DNA from: Sphingomonas sp. FARSPH
GTDB lineage: Bacteria; Pseudomonadota; Alphaproteobacteria; Sphingomonadales; Sphingomonadaceae
Assembly: GCF_003355005.1 (NCBI RefSeq)
Contig: NZ_CP029985.1
Span: 2,998,501 to 3,062,500, forward strand
Length of the DNA stretch: 64,000 bases
Direction: 5' to 3'
The notes under the pieces were generated by a model. The model saw only the letters and a program-made list of their open reading frames with translations, made no database searches and was not told where the DNA came from. Within the stretch, counting starts at the first letter, position 1. Each line of letters begins with the position of its first letter. Below are positions 26,668-34,839 of this stretch, piece after piece. A program made the translations under genes and the position numbers.

Positions 26668-27636
26668 ATGCCTGTCATCGCCGCCTATCTGTACCACCAT
26701 GGCCGCCGTGTTCGCGAGATCGCGACCGACGAACGGGTCGATTGCCCCTCCGACCGATCGGAGTTCGTCTGGATCGGGCTGACCGACCCGAGTGCTGATG
26801 AGATCGACACGCTGCAGCGTCTCTACGACCTCCACCCGCTGGCGGTCGAAGACGCACTGAAGGACGGGCAGCTGCCGAAGGTTGACGTCTACGGCGATCA
26901 GTTGTTCGTCATCGGCCGAACTGCCCATCTATGCGACGGGCATATCGTCTATGGGCAGACGGCAGCCTTCCTCGGCCACAGCCATATCATCACTGTACGG
27001 CAGGCCTCGACAAGGTCGTACAAGCCGCTGCGCGAGCATCTGGAGGCCGCACCCGACCTGCTGGGCAAGGGCGGCGACTATGTCCTCCACGCCATCCTCG
27101 ACTTCATCGTCGACGGCTATCTGCCGCTAATGACGGCCCTTGAGGAGGAGGTCGCGAGCATGGAACAGCGGATGCTCGACACCTTCCTCGATCGCGCCGA
27201 GATCGCCCGCATCTTTTCGCTAAGGCGTGAGCTGATGCGCTTCGATCGCATTCTGGTGCCGATGGAGGAGGTTGCCCGCAAGCTGTCCAAGAACGAGCTG
27301 CCGTGCGTCGATGCCGAGGCTCGGCTGTACTTCCGCGACGTGCTGGATCACGTCCGCAGGGTAGAGACGATGGCGAGCGGCTTGCGCGATCTGCTGTCAT
27401 CGGTGTTCGAGTTCAGCAATCTTATCGAGCAGCAGCGCACCGGCGCCATCACACGCCAGCTTGCAGCGTGGGCAGCAATCCTAGCCGTACCGACTGCTAT
27501 CGCCGGCATCTACGGGATGAACTTCGAGCATATGCCCGAGCTGCGAAGCCCCTATGGTTATCCCATAACCATAGGGGTGATCCTGACGATCTGTTCGGCG
27601 CTGTACTGGCGCTTTCGAAAGGCGCGTTGGTTGTAG
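26668..27636 (+). CDS. corA: CorA family magnesium transporter
   Basis: 322 residues. N-terminal cytoplasmic alpha/beta domain, long helices (EEEVASMEQRMLDTFLDRAE), then two C-terminal membrane helices joined by the signature IYGMNF, followed by EHMPEL. The G-M-N motif forms the pore mouth of CorA channels for Mg2+ (or Co2+/Ni2+). Length and layout are typical. Start ATG 26668 is preferred over the upstream TTG frame. The codons for the periplasmic loop after GMN contain a perfect 13-bp inverted repeat. Confidence 0.92.
   Translation: MPVIAAYLYHHGRRVREIATDERVDCPSDRSEFVWIGLTDPSADEIDTLQRLYDLHPLAVEDALKDGQLPKVDVYGDQLFVIGRTAHLCDGHIVYGQTAAFLGHSHIITVRQASTRSYKPLREHLEAAPDLLGKGGDYVLHAILDFIVDGYLPLMTALEEEVASMEQRMLDTFLDRAEIARIFSLRRELMRFDRILVPMEEVARKLSKNELPCVDAEARLYFRDVLDHVRRVETMASGLRDLLSSVFEFSNLIEQQRTGAITRQLAAWAAILAVPTAIAGIYGMNFEHMPELRSPYGYPITIGVILTICSALYWRFRKARWL
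27549..27577. repeat. Perfect 13-bp inverted repeat inside corA
   Basis: CCCCTATGGTTAT, loop CCC, ATAACCATAGGGG. Lies in the codons for S-P-Y-G-Y-P-I-T-I-G just after the GMN motif. The RNA would form a tight 13-bp hairpin. Confidence 0.8.
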
Positions 27637-27791
27637 ACCGTCCGCACACCAGCCCGAATGCGACGAGCCGTTGTCACGCTTACGCGCGCACTATGCAATT
27701 TCCCGGAATCGATATCGAAACACTATGCGGTGCCCCGTACCTCCGAAATGCGGGCGCTGGACGCTCGATTATTGAAGGTTTGAAAGGCGAT

Positions 27792-28055
27792 ATGTCGTCT
27801 GAACCCACTCCGGAGCCCGACTACCGCGGGACGATTATCTACGTCGGTCAGGACAAAGCAGGCCACTGGCTCGTGCAGGATAGCGGCCACAAGATGGAGG
27901 GCCGGTTCGTCTCACGCGGCGCAGCGCTCAGCTTCGCCGAAGCGGAGCGGCAGATTTACCACGCGAGTCTCGAGATCGTCTCGGTACCGTTGGTTCCGTT
28001 TATCTCCTTCGAGCCGGTGAGCCCGGCCGAGCACGCACTGCGCCGCGCCGCCTGA
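27792..28055 (+). CDS. Small DUF2188-like protein
   Basis: 87 residues from ATG 27792. Core IIYVGQDKAGHWLVQDSGHK then EGRFVSRGAALSFAEAERQI resembles DUF2188-type modules and repeats the C-terminal module of the protein at 25691-26233. No signal peptide. The upstream open frame back to 27303 overlaps corA and is a shadow. Lies between corA and the methyltransferase-like gene on the same strand. Function unknown. Confidence 0.6.
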   Translation: MSSEPTPEPDYRGTIIYVGQDKAGHWLVQDSGHKMEGRFVSRGAALSFAEAERQIYHASLEIVSVPLVPFISFEPVSPAEHALRRAA

Positions 28056-28064
28056 GGATTACCT

Positions 28065-28574
28065 ATGACACCGAAACTGAAGCCGTCCGTCACGGCTAAT
28101 CGTCTGTCGTCCACATCAAGGGTTACTCCGTCCACGATCCTGGGCAGTCGTGCCGCCCATAACGATGCGCGCTGGACTGACATCTGCGCCGCGCTTGATG
28201 CCCTGCGCGAGCGAGGGCGCCATTCCGTCCGTATCGTCGACGCTGACTGCTCCTGCGGCACCTTGCTGATCGAGGCAGCGCGTCATGCCAGGACGCTCGG
28301 CTTCACGGCGATCGAAGTCCGCGGCATTGATGGCTCACCGGCGATGATCGGGCGGGCGCGTACAGCAGCCGCCCGTCTGCATGAACCGGCGATTGGGCTC
28401 ACCTTCGAGGTCGCGGACATAGTCGACGCGCTGGCAGGCGAGGCCGATTTCCCGGCAGATATCGTCCTGTGGCACGGCAGCCGCGCAATCAACGACCGGC
28501 CAGGCCTACGTGAAAGCCTCGTCAATGCCGGCGACTTGCTCATCGCCGACCGTGATCAGGTGCGGGCGGCATGA
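28065..28574 (+). CDS. SAM-dependent methyltransferase-like protein
   Basis: 169 residues. Rossmann pattern of class I methyltransferases: VRIVDADCSCGTLLIEAARH (motif I, with C-S-C-G in place of G-x-G), EVRGIDGSPAMIGRARTAAA (motif II Asp), FEVADIVDALAGE and ADIVLWHGSRAIND. The altered motif I leaves activity in doubt. A similar D-G-S-P-A-M-I string occurs in the next protein, probably chance. Overlaps the next gene (ATGA at 28571). Confidence 0.6.
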   Translation: MTPKLKPSVTANRLSSTSRVTPSTILGSRAAHNDARWTDICAALDALRERGRHSVRIVDADCSCGTLLIEAARHARTLGFTAIEVRGIDGSPAMIGRARTAAARLHEPAIGLTFEVADIVDALAGEADFPADIVLWHGSRAINDRPGLRESLVNAGDLLIADRDQVRAA

Positions 28575-28834
28575 CCCGTCGCGATCTCCAATGGAAAGCC
28601 GGCGGCTTTGCACTGCTGGCCTCCTCCTGTGCGATGTGCCTGGCGCTCGACGGTTCGCCGGCGATGATCGTCTTCTTTCCACTTGCCCTGCTCGGCTTGC
28701 CGCTGATGATCCATGGCAAGCGGGTCGGACAATTGCTCCGTGCCGAGCGGCGCGGGCACAGCCACACCGCCGAAGTCGTCCATGCCGCCCGGGTGCGTCG
28801 CCGCGGGCAGGCGGACGATGGCTTCGGCCACTGA
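28571..28834 (+). CDS. Small membrane protein
   Basis: 87 residues. Two hydrophobic segments (FALLASSCAMCLALDG and AMIVFFPLALLGLPLMIHG) and a basic His/Arg-rich tail. ATG overlaps the stop of the methyltransferase-like gene, and lysA-like begins 18 bases after, so it belongs to the same operon. Not recognised. Confidence 0.55.
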   Translation: MTRRDLQWKAGGFALLASSCAMCLALDGSPAMIVFFPLALLGLPLMIHGKRVGQLLRAERRGHSHTAEVVHAARVRRRGQADDGFGH

Positions 28835-28852
28835 TACGCAAGGTCACCTGTG

Positions 28853-30148
28853 ATGAGCTTTTTCGACTATCGTGACGGCATCCTGTGCGCCGAGGGCGTC
28901 CCCCTGCCCGCTATTGCCGATGCGGTCGGCACGCCCGTCCACATCTATTCGGTGAGCGCGCTCCGGCAGGCCGCTGATGCATTCACGTCAGCCCTGCAAG
29001 GTCTGCCGTCCGCCCGATTCGCCTTTGCGGTCAAGGCTAATCCCAATGGCGCAGTCCTTCGGCTGCTCGCTGAGTGCGGCTACGGCGCCGACATCGTGTC
29101 GGGGGGCGAGCTGCGCCGAGCCCTGGATGCAGGGATCGCGCCTAGGGATGTGGTCTTCTCCGGCGTCGGGAAGACCGACCAGGAGCTGATCGACGCGCTG
29201 GAGACCGGCATTGGCCAATTCAACCTTGAACTGGAGGAAGAGGGTCGCGTTCTGGCGCAGTTGGCGCGGCGACGCGGCATGCGTGCACCTGCGGTGTTGC
29301 GCGTGAACCCCGATGTCGACGGCGGAACGCACGCCAAGATCACGACGGGGAGGCGGACGAGCAAATTCGGTGTCGATATCGGTGGCGCGCCGGACATGTA
29401 TGACCGGCTAGCGCGGCAGGAGAACCTCGATCTGCAAGGGATCGCGCTTCACATCGGCAGTCAGATCAGCGATCTGGGGCCATTAGAGGCCGCGTACCGG
29501 CGGATCGGCGCCTTGGTGCTCGAACTGCGCGCACGCGGGCACACGATCACCCGTGTCGATCTGGGTGGTGGGCTCGGCATTGCATATCGGCCTGGAGACG
29601 TGATGCCGTCGCTCGCCGACTATGCGGCGATGGTTGCGCGTGTAACGCGCGACTGGAACGTCAGCCTCACTTTCGAACCTGGTCGCATCATCACCGGTCT
29701 GACCGGCGTGCTGCTAACACGGGTGATTTGGGTGAAGCCGGGTCCGAGCCGTCCGTTCGTCATCGTCGATGCCGCAATGAACGATCTGGCGCGCCCCGCG
29801 CTCTACGACGCATATCACCGCTTCTCGGCCGTTCGTCCGGATGGGAGAACGATGGTTGCTAACATCGCCGGGCCCATCTGCGAAACTGGTGACATGTTCG
29901 GTATCGATCGGACGATCGATAACGTTGAACGCGGGGACCTGGCCGTTTTCCATGCCACCGGTGCGTATGGCGCAGCGATGGCCTCAAGCTACAACTCTCG
30001 CCCGATAAGCCCGCAGGTGATGGTCGATGGGGACAGATTCAAGCTGGTCGGCGATCGTACCTTGCCGTCTGATTTTCCAACGCGGCCAATGCACCAATTT
30101 CAAACGGCAGATCGCGCTCTCAACGAAGTAGTGACACGAGCAGCTTAA
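28853..30148 (+). CDS. lysA: Diaminopimelate decarboxylase (LysA-like)
   Basis: 431 residues, usual length for the PLP-dependent fold III decarboxylase that makes L-lysine from meso-diaminopimelate. PLP Lys is K61 in FAFAVKANPN; other sites are GADIVSGGEL, LHIGSQI, the phosphate loop GGGLGI, EPGR, and CETGD with the catalytic Cys from the partner subunit. C-terminal barrel ends YNSRP and substrate-binding residues. ATG 28853 follows GTG 28850. Last gene of the corA-methyltransferase unit, unusual company for lysA, so this may be an extra copy or a paralogue acting on another substrate. Confidence 0.85.
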   Translation: MSFFDYRDGILCAEGVPLPAIADAVGTPVHIYSVSALRQAADAFTSALQGLPSARFAFAVKANPNGAVLRLLAECGYGADIVSGGELRRALDAGIAPRDVVFSGVGKTDQELIDALETGIGQFNLELEEEGRVLAQLARRRGMRAPAVLRVNPDVDGGTHAKITTGRRTSKFGVDIGGAPDMYDRLARQENLDLQGIALHIGSQISDLGPLEAAYRRIGALVLELRARGHTITRVDLGGGLGIAYRPGDVMPSLADYAAMVARVTRDWNVSLTFEPGRIITGLTGVLLTRVIWVKPGPSRPFVIVDAAMNDLARPALYDAYHRFSAVRPDGRTMVANIAGPICETGDMFGIDRTIDNVERGDLAVFHATGAYGAAMASSYNSRPISPQVMVDGDRFKLVGDRTLPSDFPTRPMHQFQTADRALNEVVTRAA

Positions 30149-30278
30149 CGCAGCCGTTCCCTTTTGATTTCGAAAGGACCGGCCAGCAGGTCCGGCAACG
30201 CCACTTCGAGCGCGGGCCCCAACCACCCAACCGCCCCCTCGCAGTAGAGAATGAACTACGGCAATACGGTGAACCGGA

Positions 30279-30402
30279 CCCAGATGCGGTCATTCCGCGC
30301 GAGATTGACGCAGCCTGATTTCTGCCATTCGTTCACGCGAGAAAAGAAGCCTGTTCGCCCGCCAAATTGGACGACCGAGCGTCGGGTATTGGGAGGTTTC
30401 GA
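30279..30402 (+). repeat. Dispersed intergenic repeat copy
   Basis: CCCAGATGCGGTCATTCCGC, then GATTTCTGCCATTCGTTCAC and GACCGAGCGTCGGGTATTGG. Same order of blocks as the copies at 54164-54345 and 21546/24060. Confidence 0.65.
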
Positions 30403-30472
30403 TCCTCCAAAATTTTGGATTCGCGTTCACCCGCGAGAGCAGGTCGACCAACTTGCCGAGAGATGCATCAAT

Positions 30473-30510
30473 CACCCCACAGAATGTGGTCAAATTCATT
30501 CTGTGGGGTG
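30473..30510. repeat. Perfect 14-bp inverted repeat
   Basis: CACCCCACAGAATG (30473-30486), loop TGGTCAAATT, CATTCTGTGGGGTG (30497-30510). No T-run after it. Could be a mobile-element end, protein site or RNA hairpin. Confidence 0.75.
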
Positions 30511-31044
30511 AAGGCGACGGATGTCGCGAGCCGCCCTATGCCGAGCAGCGGCAAGTCGCTCAAGTGTCAAAAGTGCGAAAGCATGAGCCCGACGGAGGTT
30601 GTGACCACCCAGTTACAGACGTTCGTGCGCCTGCTATCGTCCCGCGACACCGGACTTGTGTGCATCTGGACTTAGCGAATCGCTTCCGTACCTATGGCGG
30701 ACCAGCCGGAGCGGCCTGGACTGAGATACTTCTGCCTCGCAGGTAACGGAAGTGCGGAAAGCTGATAGCTGCCGATGGTGTGCCAGCTCAAGGCGCAGGC
30801 GCTCTGCTTCAGAGCGTGATGCCCGCGCTAACACTGGCCCCGTCAAAGCGATCATCAACTTCGCGCCCGTCGCAAATTACCGCGGATTGGTGTGGGCATC
30901 CCCTCCGCAGCGTCACTTGCCTGCACACACGTCACGCTGATCTCGCACTGCATCAGGAGGCTGCGTGATCGCCGAAAATGATCGGAGGTCCCCAGCTTTT
31001 TGCTCCAATCGATCAACTGTCTGATCCAATGTGCAAAGTTGATG

Positions 31045-31093
31045 ACCTTTCCGACAGGTCGTCAACCGCTCATGATACCTTTCAGACAGGTGG
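31045..31093 (+). promoter_or_regulatory. Twin operator-like sites before the TonB receptor gene
   Basis: Two near-identical 17-base words ACCTTTCmGACAGGTsG at 31045-31061 and 31077-31093, 32 bases apart (three helical turns). Each is an imperfect palindrome ACCTnTC-n-GAnAGGT. The second ends 32 bases before the receptor ATG. The shape suits a dimeric GntR/FCD regulator, and such a gene lies in this locus (36949-37656). Binding is inference. Confidence 0.6.
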
Positions 31094-31125
31094 ACAGAGA
31101 TCCGCCGCATTAGAGAGGATCATCG

Positions 31126-33336
31126 ATGCGCTTTATCTCCGTGCTCGCCCTATCTACGTCGGTCGCCCTCGCGCTTCCCGCTGTAGCGGCAGCGCAGGCC
31201 GTGCCGGGAGAGGCGCAGACCAGCCCGGACGCCAGCGCGCAGACCGGCGCGAATTCCAACCCGGACGATATCGTGGTCACCGCGCGCCGGCGGGAGGAAT
31301 CGCTTAAGAACGTTCCGATCGCGGTGACCGCGATCACGGGCGACCGGCTGAAGGAGCTGCAGGTCAACACCGTCAAGGACATCGCCAACTATACGCCGGG
31401 CCTCAGCATCAACTCGGACAGCGTCGGCCGGGCCTTCGTGACCATCCGTGGCATCGGCACCACGCTGATCGATACCGTCCAGCCGGGCGTGGGCATCTTC
31501 ATCGACGGCATCTACCAGCCCAACACCAGCTATCTGAACTCGCCGATCGTCGACATCGCCCGGATCGAGGTGCTGCGCGGGCCGCAGGGTACGCTGTTCG
31601 GCAACAACACGCTCGGCGGCGCGATCAACATCGTCACGCGCCAGCCGGGCAACGCATGGGAAGGCCGCTTCGATTCCGCGGTCGCCGGGCCGGACAATTA
31701 TGCCTCCGTGTCGGGCAGCATCAGCGGCCCGCTGGTCAAGGACGTGCTCGCCTTCCGGGTCGGTGCCTCCTACCACGTCCAGAACGGCTTCATGCGCAAC
31801 ACGCTGGATGTGGGCAATCAGAACCCGCTGGAGCAGAAGAGCGTCAACGGCACGCTGCGCTTCACGCCGGCGCGCTGGGCGACCTTTACCGCCAACGGCA
31901 ATTACGACCGCACCTTCGGCGGCAACACCGGCTACATCCATGTCGCGGGCCCGACGGATTATACGCTCACCGGCGCGACCAATCAGCGCAGCCTCGCCAC
32001 CATCGACTATTACGGCGCAAACCTGAAAAGCGAATTCACGTCCGACCGGCTGAAGACCAAGGCGACGGTCATCCTCGCCTACAACCGCAAGACGTCGTCG
32101 GCTGCAGGCGACGGCGACTTCGGGCCGATTGACCTGCTGCGCACCATGGGCGGATCACGGCTCGTCACCAAGACGGTGGAGGCGCGGTTCGACACGCAAT
32201 GGACGGACGCCATCTCGACCCTGATCGGTGTCTACGGGAACCGCTATGTCCAGACGGCCGACAACCTCAGCACGCTGAACTTCGCCGCCCTCGGCTTGCC
32301 CCTCCCCGCCCAACGGTCGCCAAGCAGCACCTACGCCAGGAACGACACCCGCGCGCTGTTCGGGACGATCTTCGTAAAGCTCGGATCGAAGACCGATCTC
32401 GCCGTCGGCGGCCGGTACGATCACCAGGCGCTCGAGGCCAGCCAGGTCAGCCGGACCACCATCGGCGGCACACCGTCCTTCTACACCGCCCCCGCCTACA
32501 ACAAGAACGCCTTCCAGCCGCGCGTCACCCTAACGGAACGGTGGACACCGGACTTCATGACCTACGCCTCGGTCGCGAAGGGCATCCGCGGCGGCGGCCA
32601 GAACGGCCCGGGCACCCGGCCCCAAGACGCGACCTATCGCGGCGACAATGTCTGGACCTACGAGCTCGGCACGAAGTTCAGCGGCATGAACAGCCGGCTG
32701 ACCGTCAACGCCGACATCTTCTACAACGACTATAACGACTTCATCGGCCAGAACTCGCTGGCGCCGAGCTCGACCGGCGCAGGCTTCGTCGCCATCAACC
32801 TCAACACCGGCCATGTCGAAAGCTACGGTGCCGAGATCGAGGCGCATCTGCGGCTGACCGATCAATGGCGCATCGACGCCGGCGCCGCCTATCTCCACTC
32901 CCGAATCACCGACGACAGCCAGTATTTCGCCACGACCGGCGTGCACGTCTCCTCCGACCGCGTGATATTCACCCCCGACTATAATTTCAACGCGAGCACC
33001 ACCTATACGGTGCCGATCGGCAGCAGCGCCTTGGTCTTAGACGGCGGGGTGGTCGGCAAGGGGAGCCGGATCGGTTCGTCCCTCAACCCCAATGTCGTGC
33101 CGCGGCTGTCCCCCTATGCGCTGGTCAACGGGTCGATCGCGCTGCGCTTTTCGAGCGGGTTCGAGATCGCCGCCTTCGGCACCAACCTGCTGAACGAGAA
33201 ATACATCGAAAGCTATATCGACCGCTCCGCCCTTGATCGGGCGCTGGGGCCGGCCCTTGGGCCGATCATCGGCTCAAACCTCGCGATCCAGGGCGACCGC
33301 CGACGCTACGGCGCCCGCGCGAGCTTCAGGTTCTAG
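31126..33336 (+). CDS. TonB-dependent receptor
   Basis: 736-residue outer-membrane receptor. Signal peptide (about 1-23, ends AAAQA), TonB box-like DDIVVTARRREESLKNVPIA, plug domain (about 48-165, with VTIRGIGTT, IFIDGIYQP, IEVLRGPQGTLFGNNTLGGA), then a beta-barrel ending in Phe (RRYGARASFRF). The R-G-P-Q-G-T-L-F-G-x-N block is typical of the large sphingomonad group of carbon-source receptors. It opens a probable catabolic operon with the FAD oxidase gene 9 bases downstream, so it likely imports the substrate of that pathway. Not diagnostic for iron. Confidence 0.92.
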   Translation: MRFISVLALSTSVALALPAVAAAQAVPGEAQTSPDASAQTGANSNPDDIVVTARRREESLKNVPIAVTAITGDRLKELQVNTVKDIANYTPGLSINSDSVGRAFVTIRGIGTTLIDTVQPGVGIFIDGIYQPNTSYLNSPIVDIARIEVLRGPQGTLFGNNTLGGAINIVTRQPGNAWEGRFDSAVAGPDNYASVSGSISGPLVKDVLAFRVGASYHVQNGFMRNTLDVGNQNPLEQKSVNGTLRFTPARWATFTANGNYDRTFGGNTGYIHVAGPTDYTLTGATNQRSLATIDYYGANLKSEFTSDRLKTKATVILAYNRKTSSAAGDGDFGPIDLLRTMGGSRLVTKTVEARFDTQWTDAISTLIGVYGNRYVQTADNLSTLNFAALGLPLPAQRSPSSTYARNDTRALFGTIFVKLGSKTDLAVGGRYDHQALEASQVSRTTIGGTPSFYTAPAYNKNAFQPRVTLTERWTPDFMTYASVAKGIRGGGQNGPGTRPQDATYRGDNVWTYELGTKFSGMNSRLTVNADIFYNDYNDFIGQNSLAPSSTGAGFVAINLNTGHVESYGAEIEAHLRLTDQWRIDAGAAYLHSRITDDSQYFATTGVHVSSDRVIFTPDYNFNASTTYTVPIGSSALVLDGGVVGKGSRIGSSLNPNVVPRLSPYALVNGSIALRFSSGFEIAAFGTNLLNEKYIESYIDRSALDRALGPALGPIIGSNLAIQGDRRRYGARASFRF

Positions 33337-33344
33337 GAACGGTC

Positions 33345-34745
33345 ATGGACCTGGGAACCCCCGTCACGCGCCAGCCGCTCGACGCCGCCTTTATCGAGCG
33401 GCTGCAGAGCAGGTTCGGCAAGGACCTGCACTTCGGCGAGGCGATGCTGCGCCAGCATGGTTCGAACGAGGCCCATTTCGACGTCGTGCTGCCGGATGCG
33501 GTGGTCTTCGCGCGGTCGACCGAGGACGTCGTCGATCTCGTCAATCTCTGCGTCGCCGCGCATATTCCCATCGTCCCATTCGGCGCGGGCACGTCCATCG
33601 AGGGCAATGCGCTACCGATCCGCGGCGGCGTCAGCGTCAACCTTTCGGAGATGGATGCGATCCTCGCGGTCCATGCCGAGGATTTCGACTGCACCGTGCA
33701 GGCGGGGTGCCGGCGCGAGAAGCTGAACGAGCATCTGCGCGACACCGGCCTGTTCTTTCCGATCGATCCCGGCGCCAATGCGACGATCGGCGGCATGGCC
33801 TCGACCCGTGCCAGCGGCACCAACGCCGTACGCTACGGAACCATGCGCGAGGCTGTCCTCAGCCTTAAGGTCGTCACCCCCGAGGGCAAGGTCATCACGA
33901 CCGCCCGCCGCGCCCGCAAGTCAGCGGCCGGCTACGACCTGACCCGCCTGTATGTCGGCAGCGAGGGCACGCTGGGCATCATCACCGAGGTGACGCTGCG
34001 GCTCCACCCGATCCCCGAGACGATCTCCGCCGCGGTCTGCGGCTTCGAGACGCTCGAGGGCGCGGTCACCACCGTCGTCCAGTCGATCCAGTCCGGCGTG
34101 CCGCTGGCTCGTGTCGAGATATTGGACGACATGCAGATCCGCGCGGTCAACGCCTGGTCCAAACTGTCCCTGCCCGAGGTCACCACCCTCTTCTTCGAAT
34201 TCCACGGCTCGCCCGGCGGCGTCGCCGAGCAGATCGAGCTGGTGGGAATGCTGGCGGCCGAGAACGGCGGCGGCAGTTTCGACTGGTCCAACCTTCCCGA
34301 AGAGCGCGCCAGGCTGTGGAAGGCGCGGCATGAAGCCTATTATGCCGCGGTCGCGTTGCGTCCCCGCGCCGTCGGCTGGACCACCGACGTCTGCGTGCCG
34401 ATCAGCCGCCTGCCGGAATGCATCATCGAGACCAAGCGGGATCTCGCCGGGGCCAGCATGCCCGCAACGATCCTCGGCCATGTCGGCGACGGAAATTTCC
34501 ACGTCATCTTCGCCATGGACCCAGATTCGGCCGACGAGATGAGGGAGGTGAAGGCGCTGAACGCCCGCCTCGTGGCGCGCGCCCTGGCGATGGACGGCAC
34601 CTGCACCGGCGAACATGGCATCGGCATCGGCAAGCAGGACTGGCTGGTGCAGGAGCTGGGCGAGTCCGTGGACGTCATGCGGACGCTGAAGCGCGCTCTC
34701 GACCCTCAGGATCTCTTCAATCCGGGCAAAATTTTCAGCCTATGA
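33345..34745 (+). CDS. FAD-linked 2-hydroxyacid oxidase/dehydrogenase (GlcD/DLD-like)
   Basis: 466 residues. FAD-binding PCMH domain with PFGAGTSIEGNALPIRGGV, TVQAGCRREKLNEHLRDTGL, DPGANATIGGMASTRASGTN, then AAGYDLTRLYVGSEGTLGII, and a C-terminal FAD-oxidase domain ending GEHGIGIGKQDWL and LFNPGKIFSL. This is the D-lactate dehydrogenase (cytochrome)/glycolate oxidase GlcD group, oxidising a 2-hydroxyacid and passing electrons to the respiratory chain. Follows the receptor by 9 bases, so likely one transcript. Substrate not deducible; a lactate- or aromatic-hydroxyacid-like compound would fit the esterase and SDR nearby. Confidence 0.88.
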   Translation: MDLGTPVTRQPLDAAFIERLQSRFGKDLHFGEAMLRQHGSNEAHFDVVLPDAVVFARSTEDVVDLVNLCVAAHIPIVPFGAGTSIEGNALPIRGGVSVNLSEMDAILAVHAEDFDCTVQAGCRREKLNEHLRDTGLFFPIDPGANATIGGMASTRASGTNAVRYGTMREAVLSLKVVTPEGKVITTARRARKSAAGYDLTRLYVGSEGTLGIITEVTLRLHPIPETISAAVCGFETLEGAVTTVVQSIQSGVPLARVEILDDMQIRAVNAWSKLSLPEVTTLFFEFHGSPGGVAEQIELVGMLAAENGGGSFDWSNLPEERARLWKARHEAYYAAVALRPRAVGWTTDVCVPISRLPECIIETKRDLAGASMPATILGHVGDGNFHVIFAMDPDSADEMREVKALNARLVARALAMDGTCTGEHGIGIGKQDWLVQELGESVDVMRTLKRALDPQDLFNPGKIFSL

Positions 34746-34839
34746 CCCCCAGCGTTTCCCATCGTGATTGCGTCCGTTTCGCCACCGCCAGAGCCGGGAG
34801 GGCCGCATCCTGTCCGCTCATCAGCTTCCAGGTGACCGC

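Larger units (their letters stand above)
30149..31037. other. Long intergenic region with repeat remnants
   Basis: No gene supported in this stretch. It contains a dispersed-repeat copy (30279-30402), a perfect hairpin (30473-30510) and otherwise lower-GC sequence with short ORFs that lack ribosome binding sites. It forms the boundary between the accessory region and the catabolic locus. Confidence 0.55.

Noticed and set aside
24061..30148. Whole 24-30 kb segment as an integrative element with the broken integrase
   Set aside because: No attachment-site direct repeats or tRNA gene could be found by eye at plausible borders; only the integrase relic supports it.
30251..30511. Plus-strand ORF of 86 codons
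   Set aside because: It translates the dispersed repeat and part of the hairpin; no start signal.
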